Notes: generated by a model from the sequence alone, not told the origin. Shown: positions 7,275 to 14,708, counted from the first letter of the stretch. The stretch is DNA of 46,555 nucleotides from Rheinheimera sp. 4Y26 (GCF_025245835.1 NZ_JAOBWS010000019.1:1-46555), one strand, 5' to 3'. A program made the numbers and translations.

Positions 7275-7946
7275 CTAATGCAGCGCCGCCAGATAAGCAA
7301 TCAGCAGCAATAAAACGCCAAAAAGTGCGGTATTGATGCCACTGTTGCGCCGCGCAGGCTGGCGCCATAACAAATAAAAACCGCTGATGCCAAACAGCAG
7401 GCAAGCCAGCGCCGTGATATCGATCAGCCATTTCCAGCTCACACCTGCATAACGGCCTTTATGTAAATCGTTTAAAAGCGCCAGGGTGCCGGCATATTCA
7501 GTGTTAAGTTCCACCCGGCCGCTTTGAAGCTCCACCAATACCGCGCTGTAGCCAGCCGGCCTTTTAAAATCCAGCTCCAGCAGCTGCTCGTCCGGTTCAA
7601 AGCTGAAGTTAAACACCGCACCCTGCACCTGATGTTCCGAGCGCAACCATTGTGCTATTTGTTCTGCTTGCCTCGCTTGTTGCAGCTCATCTTCACTCCA
7701 GTGCAGCTGCATCAGCGCTGCAGGCAGCTGTAACTCTTGCTGCGCTGAACTGGCTCCCCAATTGTTTTGCCATTCAGGGTGATTGAGCGTGATGCCGGTG
7801 GCGGCAAAAAATAACAACAACACCCCGACCAGCATCGAGCTGTATATATGTAATAACCGAATGAATTTACTGAATTTGGCGCTTTGTGCGCTCACACCAA
7901 CCGCAGACAAAAGCAACCCGCCCTGCTGTGTTATCGAATGCTGCAA
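7275..7946 (-). CDS. PepSY-associated transmembrane protein
   Basis: The 223-residue protein has an N-terminal helix (LLHIYSSMLVGVLLLFFAATGITLNHPEW), a periplasmic PepSY-like domain of about 120 residues ending LLNDLHKGRYAGVSWKWLIDITAL, and two C-terminal helices (LLFGISGFYLLW and ALFGVLLLLIAYLAAL). This matches PepSY-associated TM proteins found beside iron-uptake or ferric-reductase genes. Its start is uncertain: the frame opens with TTG 7946 and no strong ribosome site. It heads an operon with DUF2271 (89-bp gap) and DUF4198. A Fur-like palindrome sits directly upstream. No TonB-dependent receptor is next to it. Confidence 0.78.
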   Translation of the reverse strand: MQHSITQQGGLLLSAVGVSAQSAKFSKFIRLLHIYSSMLVGVLLLFFAATGITLNHPEWQNNWGASSAQQELQLPAALMQLHWSEDELQQARQAEQIAQWLRSEHQVQGAVFNFSFEPDEQLLELDFKRPAGYSAVLVELQSGRVELNTEYAGTLALLNDLHKGRYAGVSWKWLIDITALACLLFGISGFYLLWRQPARRNSGINTALFGVLLLLIAYLAALH

Positions 7947-7953
7947 ATCTTAC

Positions 7954-7968
7954 TGAGAACTCTTCTCA
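7954..7968. promoter_or_regulatory. Fur-like palindrome upstream of the PepSY operon
   Basis: TGAGAAC-T-CTTCTCA has the 7-1-7 layout of a Fur site. It shares 10 of 14 arm positions with TGATAAT-N-ATTATCA and is palindromic at its outer six bases. It sits 8-22 nt upstream of the TTG start. Confidence 0.45.
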
Positions 7969-8078
7969 TTTGCAATAAGTAAAAAAGCAAACAGCGTTGT
8001 CTTTACCTGATCTTTACGTTGTGATGCTGTCCTGTTAGCGGCTAACATCAAGGCAGCAGCAATAAAAAGGAACCTCTG

Positions 8079-8804
8079 ATGGATAAAAAAGCGGAACTGA
8101 CGGCACTACAACATCAGCTGGCGTTATTACAACAAGCCATGGGCCGGCAACAACAGAGTGTGGTCATCGTGCTCGAAGGGCCGGATGCCGCCGGCAAAGG
8201 TGGCATTATCCGCCGAATTGGCTGGTGTCTGGATCCACGTTGGTTGCATGTCTGGCCTATCAGTGCCCCTGATGAAAGTGAGCGCCAGCAGCACTGGCTG
8301 CAACGTTTCTGGCAACGTTTACCCCAGCATGGCCATTGGGCCGTGTTTGACCGCTCCTGGTATGGCCGGGTGCTGGTGGAAAGAGTGGAAGGGTTTTGTG
8401 ATGAGGCGGCCTGGCAACGCGCCTACCGGCAAATTAATGAGTTTGAGCTGTGCCTGCAGCAGGAAGGTATTCGGATCATTAAGATTTGGCTGGATATTTC
8501 TGCCGAGGAGCAGCTCAACCGTTTTCGCGCCCGTTTTGAAGAACCGGCCAAAAGCTGGAAGCTGACCGCCGAAGATTTACGCAACAGAGCCCGCTGGGGG
8601 GATTATCAACAGGCCAAACAGCAGATGCTGGATTTGACCAGTACAGCCCATGCGCCCTGGCATCTGATTGACGGCAATGACAAACAACAAGCCAGGCTCG
8701 ATTGTTTTAATTTATTGCTGACCGAACTCAGGCCCGGTATTGACCTGACACTGCCGGAACAACCGGCGTTATTCCGCGATTTTTTTGCCGCTCATCCCAA
8801 ATAA
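8079..8804 (+). CDS. Polyphosphate kinase 2 family protein
   Basis: The 241-residue cytosolic protein is a P-loop kinase of the PPK2 family, which moves phosphate between polyphosphate and nucleotides. Walker A is LEGPDAAGKGGIIRR near residue 33. PPK2 landmarks follow: WQRLPQHGHWAVFDRSWYGRVLVERVEG (Walker B Asp and lid Arg) and IRIIKIWLDISAEEQLNRFRAR. EEPAKSWKLTAEDLRNRARWGDYQQA then matches the family WK...D motif. Length fits the single-domain form. The ATG has AAAAAGGAA upstream. Whether it prefers GDP, ADP or AMP cannot be read from sequence. The locus stands alone, without ppk1 or ppx. Confidence 0.88.
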   Translation: MDKKAELTALQHQLALLQQAMGRQQQSVVIVLEGPDAAGKGGIIRRIGWCLDPRWLHVWPISAPDESERQQHWLQRFWQRLPQHGHWAVFDRSWYGRVLVERVEGFCDEAAWQRAYRQINEFELCLQQEGIRIIKIWLDISAEEQLNRFRARFEEPAKSWKLTAEDLRNRARWGDYQQAKQQMLDLTSTAHAPWHLIDGNDKQQARLDCFNLLLTELRPGIDLTLPEQPALFRDFFAAHPK

Positions 8805-8900
8805 AAAACCAGCGCCTGAAGGGCCGGAACTCAGTAGTGACTGGTGCTAAAAAGTGTCGGCGCTATTAAAAATCTAATCTGAGAACGGTTTGTCGCCAAT

Positions 8901-8928
8901 AAAAAAGGAGCTTTTAAGCTCCTTTTTT
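8901..8928. terminator. Bidirectional terminator between ppk2 and the DUF2750 gene
   Basis: AAAAAAGGAGCTT (8901-8913) and AAGCTCCTTTTTT (8916-8928) are perfectly complementary, leaving flanking A and T tracts on both sides. It serves both convergent genes. Confidence 0.85.
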
Positions 8929-8944
8929 CTGCAACAGGCCGGAA

Positions 8945-9298
8945 TTACTGAGTTTGTGCCAAAGCTTCCAGCACTTCACGCGGTTCTACTTCAGGGCCGT
9001 TTAATGATTCGTCCCAGTTGGTGCCAATCAGCACACCATCTTCGTACATTTCTTTGAGCCAACCTTCACAGAATACATCCAGCGCAATAGGCTCAGGTTT
9101 GTATTCAGACCACTCTTCACTGCAGTGCAGCTGTGCAGCGGCTTCACTTGACCAGAATGGCATCACGTCTGTGTCTTCAAAATCTACCGATTCCACCACC
9201 AGCAAATCTTCACCATGGGCCAGCACCCAAACCTGGCCCTGGGTACGAGCTTCGGCAATAAACTCTTGAAAAACAGGATCATTAATGTACTCAGACAT
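8945..9298 (-). CDS. DUF2750 domain protein
   Basis: The 117-residue soluble acidic protein has the DUF2750 layout: an N-terminal helix (DPVFQEFIAEARTQGQVWVLAHGEDLLVVES), then VMPFWSSEAAAQLHC, PIALDVFCEGWLKEMYEDGVLIGTNWD and a C-terminal EPREVLEAL helix. The family is widespread in gammaproteobacteria and has no known function; the pattern resembles SUKH/immunity-type small domains only in size. ATG 9298 is chosen because AAGGAAAG precedes it. It is divergent from ettA. Confidence 0.82.
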   Translation of the reverse strand: MSEYINDPVFQEFIAEARTQGQVWVLAHGEDLLVVESVDFEDTDVMPFWSSEAAAQLHCSEEWSEYKPEPIALDVFCEGWLKEMYEDGVLIGTNWDESLNGPEVEPREVLEALAQTQ

Positions 9299-9478
9299 GG
9301 CGCTTTCCTTATAAATAACTAAAAGAAGTTGCAAAGAAATTTGCAATAGATGTGCTATTAGACCAGAAAGTTAGCACTGCTGGCGAATTTAATTGCAGCG
9401 GCTTTGCTGTCAGCTTTGGTTGGCGAAAAAAATAACGTACAATCTGGCCACTTTTTCTTAGTTCAGGAAGAAAGCGTT

Positions 9479-11140
<1,662 letters not shown>

Positions 11141-11197
11141 GCTGCGCTTGGCGGCTGGCTTGTAACGCTGCCGGTTTACTGGCAGCTAAGCGCTTTG

Positions 11198-11224
11198 AAA
11201 ATCCCTGCTTGGCGGGGATTTTTT
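11198..11224 (+). terminator. Terminator after ettA
   Basis: AAAATCCC and GGGGATTTTTT form a hairpin with an 8-nt loop and a T-run, 58 nt past the ettA stop. Confidence 0.8.
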
Positions 11225-11298
11225 ATTTGTGCTTTTTAATGCCTGCGGCATGGCGAGGATGTTGGGTTCGTTGCAACTCGCTGGCGTCGTTGTTTTTT

Positions 11299-11530
11299 TC
11301 ATGCCTGCGGCATGGCGCTAATGCCGGGTCTCGCCCCGGCGGGCGAGTCCCTTTCTTTGCTGACAAAGAAAGGGACACAAAGAAATCACCCCGAGATCGC
11401 TCGAAAGCCCGCTGTTTTGACCAATTTTGAGACGCCGCCAAAACTCGACGGCTGCTAGCGTCAGCCGTCTCAAACAGTTGGCGTCTTAAAACCTCAAAAC
11501 CGGCCAAAACAACGGCTCGCTTGACGGGGA
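11299..11530 (-). repeat. Structured extragenic repeat, copy A (inverted)
   Basis: Read on the minus strand this has the same order of elements as copies B and C: a GAGCC-containing edge (11514-11520), an outer stem, a hairpin with loop ACGCTAG (arms 11447-11454/11462-11469), GCGGGCTTTCGA, a long hairpin (11347-11359/11364-11376), a CTCGCCC/GGGCGAG hairpin (11330-11347) and a GCCATGCCGCAGGC tail. Primary sequence differs in the stems but the pairing is kept. A second ATGCCTGCGGCATGG tail copy lies at 11239. The rest of 11225-11728 has no gene; ORFs here lie within the repeat. Confidence 0.85.
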
Positions 11531-11676
11531 AAAAGAGCGGTATTGCTTTGAAATTTCTGGTTTTAGCGAAAAACAGTTGTTTTCAATAGAAACTGTCAAA
11601 AACGAATGTCGGCTTTGCCTCGTTGAGAAGATTCATATTTTTGTGAACCCAACGCATTGCCAAAGGCATCGGGTAA

Positions 11677-11710
11677 AACAAAGCCCCGGTTAAAACGAAG
11701 GGGTTTTGTT
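11677..11710 (+). terminator. Hairpin, possible terminator
   Basis: AACAAAGCCCC (11677-11687) pairs with GGGGTTTTGTT (11700-11710) with a single G-T wobble. The hairpin contains its own T tract but no long U-run follows. It could end a transcript entering from the left or act as a leader hairpin for the short ORF at 11729. Confidence 0.35.
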
Positions 11711-11728
11711 AATTTATGGGTGTCCTAC

Positions 11729-11830
11729 ATGTTACTCAGTCAAATGTCTGACGAAGAACAGCGCACCATCCAATCACTGATCGACGGCATGATTTTAAAG
11801 CACACCGTCAGTCAGTTGACGGCTAAGTAA
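11729..11830 (+). CDS. Short ORF or gene remnant, 33 residues
   Basis: This small frame encodes MLLSQMSDEEQRTIQSLIDG and a further 13 residues before TAA. The LSQMSDEEQRTIQSLIDGMILK segment has the look of the helical C-terminal tail found on some HTH-type regulators, which would make it a remnant of a larger lost gene. It has no clear ribosome-binding site. It lies between repeat copy A and the orphan ORF at 11884. The function is unknown and the coding status doubtful. Confidence 0.3.
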   Translation: MLLSQMSDEEQRTIQSLIDGMILKHTVSQLTAK

Positions 11831-11883
11831 GGGCTTCTATTTTAAAGCCTTAAAAGAAGCACCTTTTCTAAGGGGCTTTGGGG

Positions 11884-12192
11884 TTATTTATTGTCTAGAG
11901 ACCTGATTATTTTTAGCAAGTCTTCAGGGATACCACCAGATACTTGCACATGAAAAACAGCATAAGCATCATATAATTTTTCATTTAGCCGAAGTGGGCT
12001 TTCATGATGGAAAGCCACCTGTGCTGGCACGGACTCCCAAGGAACTGCGGTCTGTAACTTACCACATTCGATATCGTTAAAAAGCGGGGTCAATGCCCTT
12101 AAGACCCCTGCGGCTAAATCGTCTTCACCAGCTAAATTTTCAAGTTGAGCCTTCAAATTCGAAGTTGCTTCTTTTAATCTCATCAGATCCAT
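11884..12192 (-). CDS. Hypothetical protein between structured repeats
   Basis: The predicted 102-residue soluble protein has an N-terminal helical part (MDLMRLKEATSNLKAQLENLAG) and a mixed C-terminal half (VPAQVAFHHESPLRLNEKLYDAYAVFHVQVSG). It has no signal peptide or membrane segment, and I do not recognise a family. ATG 12192 is preferred because GGAAA precedes it. The frame stays open to 12276, but that part enters the flank of repeat copy B. It is the only sizeable ORF between copies A and B, so it may have come in with the repeats. Codon use looks less biased than in its neighbours, though this was judged by eye only. Confidence 0.5.
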   Translation of the reverse strand: MDLMRLKEATSNLKAQLENLAGEDDLAAGVLRALTPLFNDIECGKLQTAVPWESVPAQVAFHHESPLRLNEKLYDAYAVFHVQVSGGIPEDLLKIIRSLDNK

Positions 12193-12280
12193 GTCAGTTT
12201 CCAATACCTCAGGGTCAGGTCTTGAAATGTGCTTTGTTTTAGTTTTTTCCGCAAGCACAAGTAAACAAATCACCAAGCCA

Positions 12281-12519
12281 GCGCTTTTTCCTCCCCGTTT
12301 AGCCGAGCCGATAAAAATTGAAAGTTTGAGGTTTTAAGACGCCAACTGTTTGAGGCAAGTGACGGTAGCACTTGCCGAGTTTTGGCGGCGCCTCAAACTT
12401 TTGATTTTTAGCGGGCTTTCGAAGGCTTACCGGGGTCGTTTTTTGCGTCACTTTTTGTCGACACAAAAAGTGACTCGCCCGCGGGGGCGAGACCCCGCAT
12501 CCGTGCCATGCCGCAGGGC
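12281..12519 (+). repeat. Structured extragenic repeat, copy B (intact)
   Basis: This intact copy has the 15-mer CCGTTTAGCCGAGCC at its edge (12295-12309). An 11-bp outer stem (AAAGTTTGAGG/CCTCAAACTTT) encloses a hairpin GGCAAGTG-ACGGTAG-CACTTGCC (12354-12376). It continues with GCGGGCTTTCGA, the 12-bp hairpin GTCACTTTTTGT/ACAAAAAGTGAC (12447-12474), CTCGCCC/GGGCGAG, and the tail GCCATGCCGCAGGG. It is nearly identical to copy C and lies in the same orientation, with a unit length of about 306 bp. The interval 12193-12682 is otherwise non-coding; the ORF inside the repeat is not a gene. Confidence 0.9.
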
Positions 12520-12569
12520 ATCAAATAAAACAAACACTTAGCTTGTTAATGCTCACAGTCACCAGCAAC

Positions 12570-12609
12570 GAACCAAACCACCAAACGCAGCGCTTTTCTC
12601 CCCTTTAAG
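12570..12609 (+). repeat. Left edge of repeat copy C, cut off by the IS element
   Basis: The segment reading ...CAGCGCTTTTCTCCCCTTTAAG aligns with the left flank of copy B (...CAGCGCTTTTTCCTCCCCGTTTAG). The rest of copy C resumes at 13936 on the far side of the insertion sequence. Joining the two restores a B-like repeat edge. Confidence 0.8.
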
Positions 12610-12614
12610 ATAAT

Positions 12615-12625
12615 TGGACTCCCCC
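12615..12625 (+). repeat. Left subterminal inverted repeat of the IS
   Basis: TGGACTCCCCC is an 11-bp perfect inverted match to the right repeat at 13922-13932. It begins about 6-9 nt inside the inferred left end, as usual for IS1111-type elements. Confidence 0.85.
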
Positions 12626-12679
12626 AACTCATAGCACTGGATTAATCTTTCAGCGCTCAGGCAACAATATTTGGAGTCC
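12616..12679 (+). promoter_or_regulatory. Possible hairpin sequestering the transposase ribosome site
   Basis: GGACTCC (12616-12622, inside the left inverted repeat) is complementary over 7 bp to GGAGTCC (12673-12679), which contains the GGAG ribosome site of the transposase. Only transcripts entering from outside the element would include both halves. This is inference from complementarity. Confidence 0.4.
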
Positions 12680-12682
12680 CAC

Positions 12683-13720
12683 ATGCAAACGACAATCACG
12701 GGTGTTGATTTAGCAAAAAAGGAAATTCAGGTTTGTGTTTGTAAACACAATAAGGTGCTGTCTAATCAGGCTATGACACCAACGCAATTTGCTTCCTGGC
12801 TAGCTTCTTCAAAACCCATGACGATTGTCTTTGAGGCATGCAGCACATCCAATTACTGGAAACAAATGGCGCTTAAATATGGGCATGATGCCCGGCTTAT
12901 TTCCGCCAAACTTGTGGCCAGTGTGAGACAAAACCAAAAAACAGATAAAAATGATGCTTTGGCCATTGCTCAGGCCGCTCAGCTGATTGATGTTTCGTTT
13001 ATTAACGGCAAATCAAAAGAGCAGCAGGAACTGCAAACTCTGGCCCGGTTACGGGAGTTGGCCGTGAAACATAAAGTGGCGATAGAGAATCAGATAAAAT
13101 CGCTGTTGCTGGAGTTTAATATCCGGATTTCACCACGTCAGGGCGGTTTGAGCGGTGTTGTGCAGGCCGTGCTGGAAGATGCTGAAAATGGCTTCTCAAT
13201 GGTATTTCGCGAAGCATTAAAAACCGCATGGGAGCAGCTGATGCAACGGATTGATTCGGTTAAAAAGTATGACGCTTATCTGGAAACTGCGGCGAACCAG
13301 CATCCGGTTTGTAAATCTCTGCAAGCTTTGGAGGGCGTGGGGCCATTAAATGCAATCAATCTTTATATTGTGCTGGGTTGCGAGGAAATGGGGCAATTTA
13401 AAAAAGGCCGTGATGCCTCTGCCTGTATTGGTTTAACTCCGGCTCAACATAGTTCGGGTGGCAAAGTGAAACTCGGCTCTGTCAGCAAATATGTGAAAAA
13501 CCACACCATCAGAAGCTATTTAGTCTGTGGCGCTATGGCTGTTGTTAATCAAACGCTCCGGCGCATCGCCAAAACAAAAAAGGATTTATGGATACAACAA
13601 ATGGTCGCACGCAGAGGAAAACGCTGCACCGCTGTTGCACTGGCCAATAAAACTGTCAGAACCGCCTTTGCGATGATAACCAAAGGCACAGAATACAAAG
13701 CAGAACTTCTGGCTGCTTAA
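12683..13720 (+). CDS. IS110/IS1111 family transposase (RNA-guided DEDD/serine recombinase)
   Basis: The 345-residue protein has an N-terminal RuvC-like DEDD domain with GVDLAKKEIQV (Asp9), IVFEACST (Glu51) and KTDKND (Asp88, Asp91), a coiled-coil middle, and a C-terminal Tnp_20 domain. The latter contains LQALEGVGPLNAINL and GLTPAQHSSGGK with the catalytic Ser at 257 or 258. IS110 proteins recombine a circular intermediate into target DNA under direction of a bridge/seek RNA. All recognised catalytic residues are present, so it is probably active. ATG 12683 has GGAG 6 nt upstream; a TTG at 12671 is the other option. The guide RNA region lies directly downstream. Confidence 0.95.
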   Translation: MQTTITGVDLAKKEIQVCVCKHNKVLSNQAMTPTQFASWLASSKPMTIVFEACSTSNYWKQMALKYGHDARLISAKLVASVRQNQKTDKNDALAIAQAAQLIDVSFINGKSKEQQELQTLARLRELAVKHKVAIENQIKSLLLEFNIRISPRQGGLSGVVQAVLEDAENGFSMVFREALKTAWEQLMQRIDSVKKYDAYLETAANQHPVCKSLQALEGVGPLNAINLYIVLGCEEMGQFKKGRDASACIGLTPAQHSSGGKVKLGSVSKYVKNHTIRSYLVCGAMAVVNQTLRRIAKTKKDLWIQQMVARRGKRCTAVALANKTVRTAFAMITKGTEYKAELLAA

Positions 13721-13754
13721 CCAGGTTTGTCAAACAACAAAATGCTCAATAAAA

Positions 13755-13925
13755 GATAAAAATCAACTTGTTAAGTCAGTGGCTCGGTAAGAGCTTCGAG
13801 CTCGCCGTTTAGATGTGACAACAAGTTCGCGTAAATATCATAGAGCCTGGGATAGCAACCCAATCAGAGCTCGTACATAAGCACGCATTTATTCTTTTAT
13901 TGATGGTGATGTTGTTGACAAGGGG
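13755..13925 (+). ncRNA. Candidate bridge/seek RNA of the IS1111 element
   Basis: The right non-coding end folds as an outer 8-bp stem AACTTGTT/AACAAGTT (13765-13772/13820-13827), a 2-nt bulge, GTCA/TGAC (13775-13778/13816-13819), an internal loop, and an apical GAGCT-TCG-AGCTC hairpin (13791-13803). The loop's left side carries GGCTCGG (13781-13787), the complement of CCGAGCC. Its right side carries CCGTTTAG (13805-13812). Together they specify CCGTTTAGCCGAGCC, found intact at 12295-12309 in repeat B. Further on, a TGGG/CCCA hairpin (13848-13862) and ACATAAG (13875-13881), identical to the element's own right end (13932-13938), look like the donor-recognition part. Boundaries are approximate. 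Confidence 0.75.
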
Positions 13926-13932
13926 GAGTCCA
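13922..13932 (-). repeat. Right subterminal inverted repeat of the IS
   Basis: GGGGGAGTCCA is the exact complement of the left repeat TGGACTCCCCC at 12615-12625. The element ends about 3-6 nt further on, where repeat copy C resumes. Confidence 0.85.
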
Positions 13933-13935
13933 CAT

Positions 13936-14155
13936 AAGCCGAGCCGATAAAAATTGAAAGTTTGAGGTTTTAAGACGCCAACTGTTTGAGGCAAGCGACG
14001 GTAGCGCTTGCCGAGTTTTGGCGGCGCCTCAAACTTTTGATTTTTAGCGGGCTTTCGAAGGCTTACCGGGGTCGTTTTTTGCGTCACTTTTTGTCGACAC
14101 AAAAAGTGACTCGCCCGCGGGGGCGAGTCCCCGCATTCGCGCTATGCCGCAGGCT
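13936..14155 (+). repeat. Structured extragenic repeat, copy C (right part)
   Basis: The copy resumes with AAGCCGAGCCGATAAAAATTG directly at the IS end and is then almost identical to B. Its hairpin GGCAAGCG-ACGGTAG-CGCTTGCC (13990-14012) differs from B by a compensated T-A to C-G change. The outer stem is 13957-13967/14027-14037 and the long hairpin 14083-14094/14099-14110. The ORF reading through it is not considered a gene. Confidence 0.9.
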
Positions 14156-14245
14156 TAACACAATCTCATTAATAACAGCTATTTACCATATCAACGAGCG
14201 TTTAGATGCAATGTCCCGATATTGCTCAGTGGTCATGTAACCTAT

Positions 14246-14286
14246 GTTGTTGCACTCACACCGCCTGGGATCCAGGCGGCAACAAC
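14246..14286. other. Strong hairpin with a one-sided bulge
   Basis: GTTGTTG (14246-14252), an 8-nt unpaired stretch and CCGCCTGG (14261-14268) pair with the continuous CCAGGCGGCAACAAC (14272-14286) across a 3-nt loop, giving 15 paired bases. No T-run follows, so it is not a standard terminator. The rest of 14156-14313 shows no gene. Confidence 0.6.
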
Positions 14287-14313
14287 CTCAGCTGGTAACC
14301 CAAAACCAACATA

Positions 14314-14344
14314 AAAAAACCATCCCCAATGGAGATGGTTTTTA
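14314..14344. terminator. Terminator of the unknown two-gene operon
   Basis: AAAAACCATC and GATGGTTTTT pair around a 9-nt loop, with A and T tracts on both sides so that it works in either direction. In the minus direction it lies 56 nt after the 102-residue gene. Confidence 0.85.
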
Positions 14345-14399
14345 ACTGGAACTGGGCAGTAACTCAACGCCCCTGCCGGGGAACAGCAGCTACAGAACC

Positions 14400-14708
14400 C
14401 TAGTGCCCCCAGCCTTTGCCGTAGCGGTCAAAGGTGAAGGTTTTGTCTTTGATAGTGCCACCCGGAAACTGCAACCTTTTATTGGTTTGGGTGTGAAACT
14501 CCAGGCCCTGTGCTTCCTGTTTAATGCCGTTGCCTTTACCTGAGGCGCTTAATAACTGGATGGGCAAAGCGGCCAGAATATTCAGCACGCCGGTTTGCAC
14601 ATCAGCATCACAAGCATCCCAGGTTTCCTGATCAATCTGGATAGTGACGTTATAAGGCACACCACCACCGCTGATCACCGGAAACTGATTATTAACAAAC
14701 CAGACCAT
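14400..14708 (-). CDS. Unknown protein, second gene of a two-gene operon
   Basis: This 102-residue soluble protein lacks a signal peptide and membrane segments. Features include VPYNVTIQIDQETWDACDADVQTG, an amphipathic VLNILAALPIQLL and a C-terminal part rich in Gly/Lys/aromatics (LQFPGGTIKDKTFTFDRYGKGWGH). I do not recognise the family. Its ATG follows the stop of the 393-residue gene with no gap (TAAATG), so the two proteins are translationally coupled and probably work together. A bidirectional terminator closes the operon. Confidence 0.75.
   Translation of the reverse strand: MVWFVNNQFPVISGGGVPYNVTIQIDQETWDACDADVQTGVLNILAALPIQLLSASGKGNGIKQEAQGLEFHTQTNKRLQFPGGTIKDKTFTFDRYGKGWGH

Larger units (their letters stand above)
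12607..13937 (+). mobile_element. IS110 family (IS1111-type) insertion sequence, about 1.33 kb
   Basis: The element holds one DEDD transposase gene, short left (about 75 nt) and longer right (about 215 nt) non-coding ends, and subterminal inverted repeats TGGACTCCCCC at 12615-12625 and its complement at 13922-13932. The outer junctions share TAAG (12606-12609 and 13935-13938), so the exact boundary lies within those bases. There is no conventional target duplication. Short left and long right non-coding ends with subterminal repeats fit the IS1111 group, whose guide RNA comes from the right end. It appears complete and is inserted in repeat copy C without disrupting a gene. Confidence 0.88.

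Noticed and set aside
7186-7431. N-terminal extension of the DUF2271 frame
   Set aside because: It overlaps the PepSY gene, and a good ribosome site plus signal peptide mark ATG 7185.
8805-8860. Second terminator directly after ppk2
   Set aside because: The ACCAGC/GCTGGT-like arms are imperfect and no T-run follows; the hairpin at 8901 is far better.
11223-11507. 94-residue minus-strand frame in repeat copy A
   Set aside because: It runs through the same repeat and its similarity to the other copies is structural rather than at codon level.
12350-12541. Open frames in repeat copies B and C that give nearly the same peptide (also 13986-14240)
   Set aside because: The frames come from the structured repeat itself; hairpin covariation and lack of a ribosome site argue against coding.
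11299-14155. Integron cassette array with attC sites
   Set aside because: No integrase gene is present and the repeats lack GTTRRRY/RYYYAAC core sites, although some IS1111 elements do use attC targets.
14199-14208. CGTTTAGATG also present in the guide RNA at 13806-13815
   Set aside because: The ten-base match lies outside any repeat edge and lacks the CCGAGCC half, so it is probably chance.
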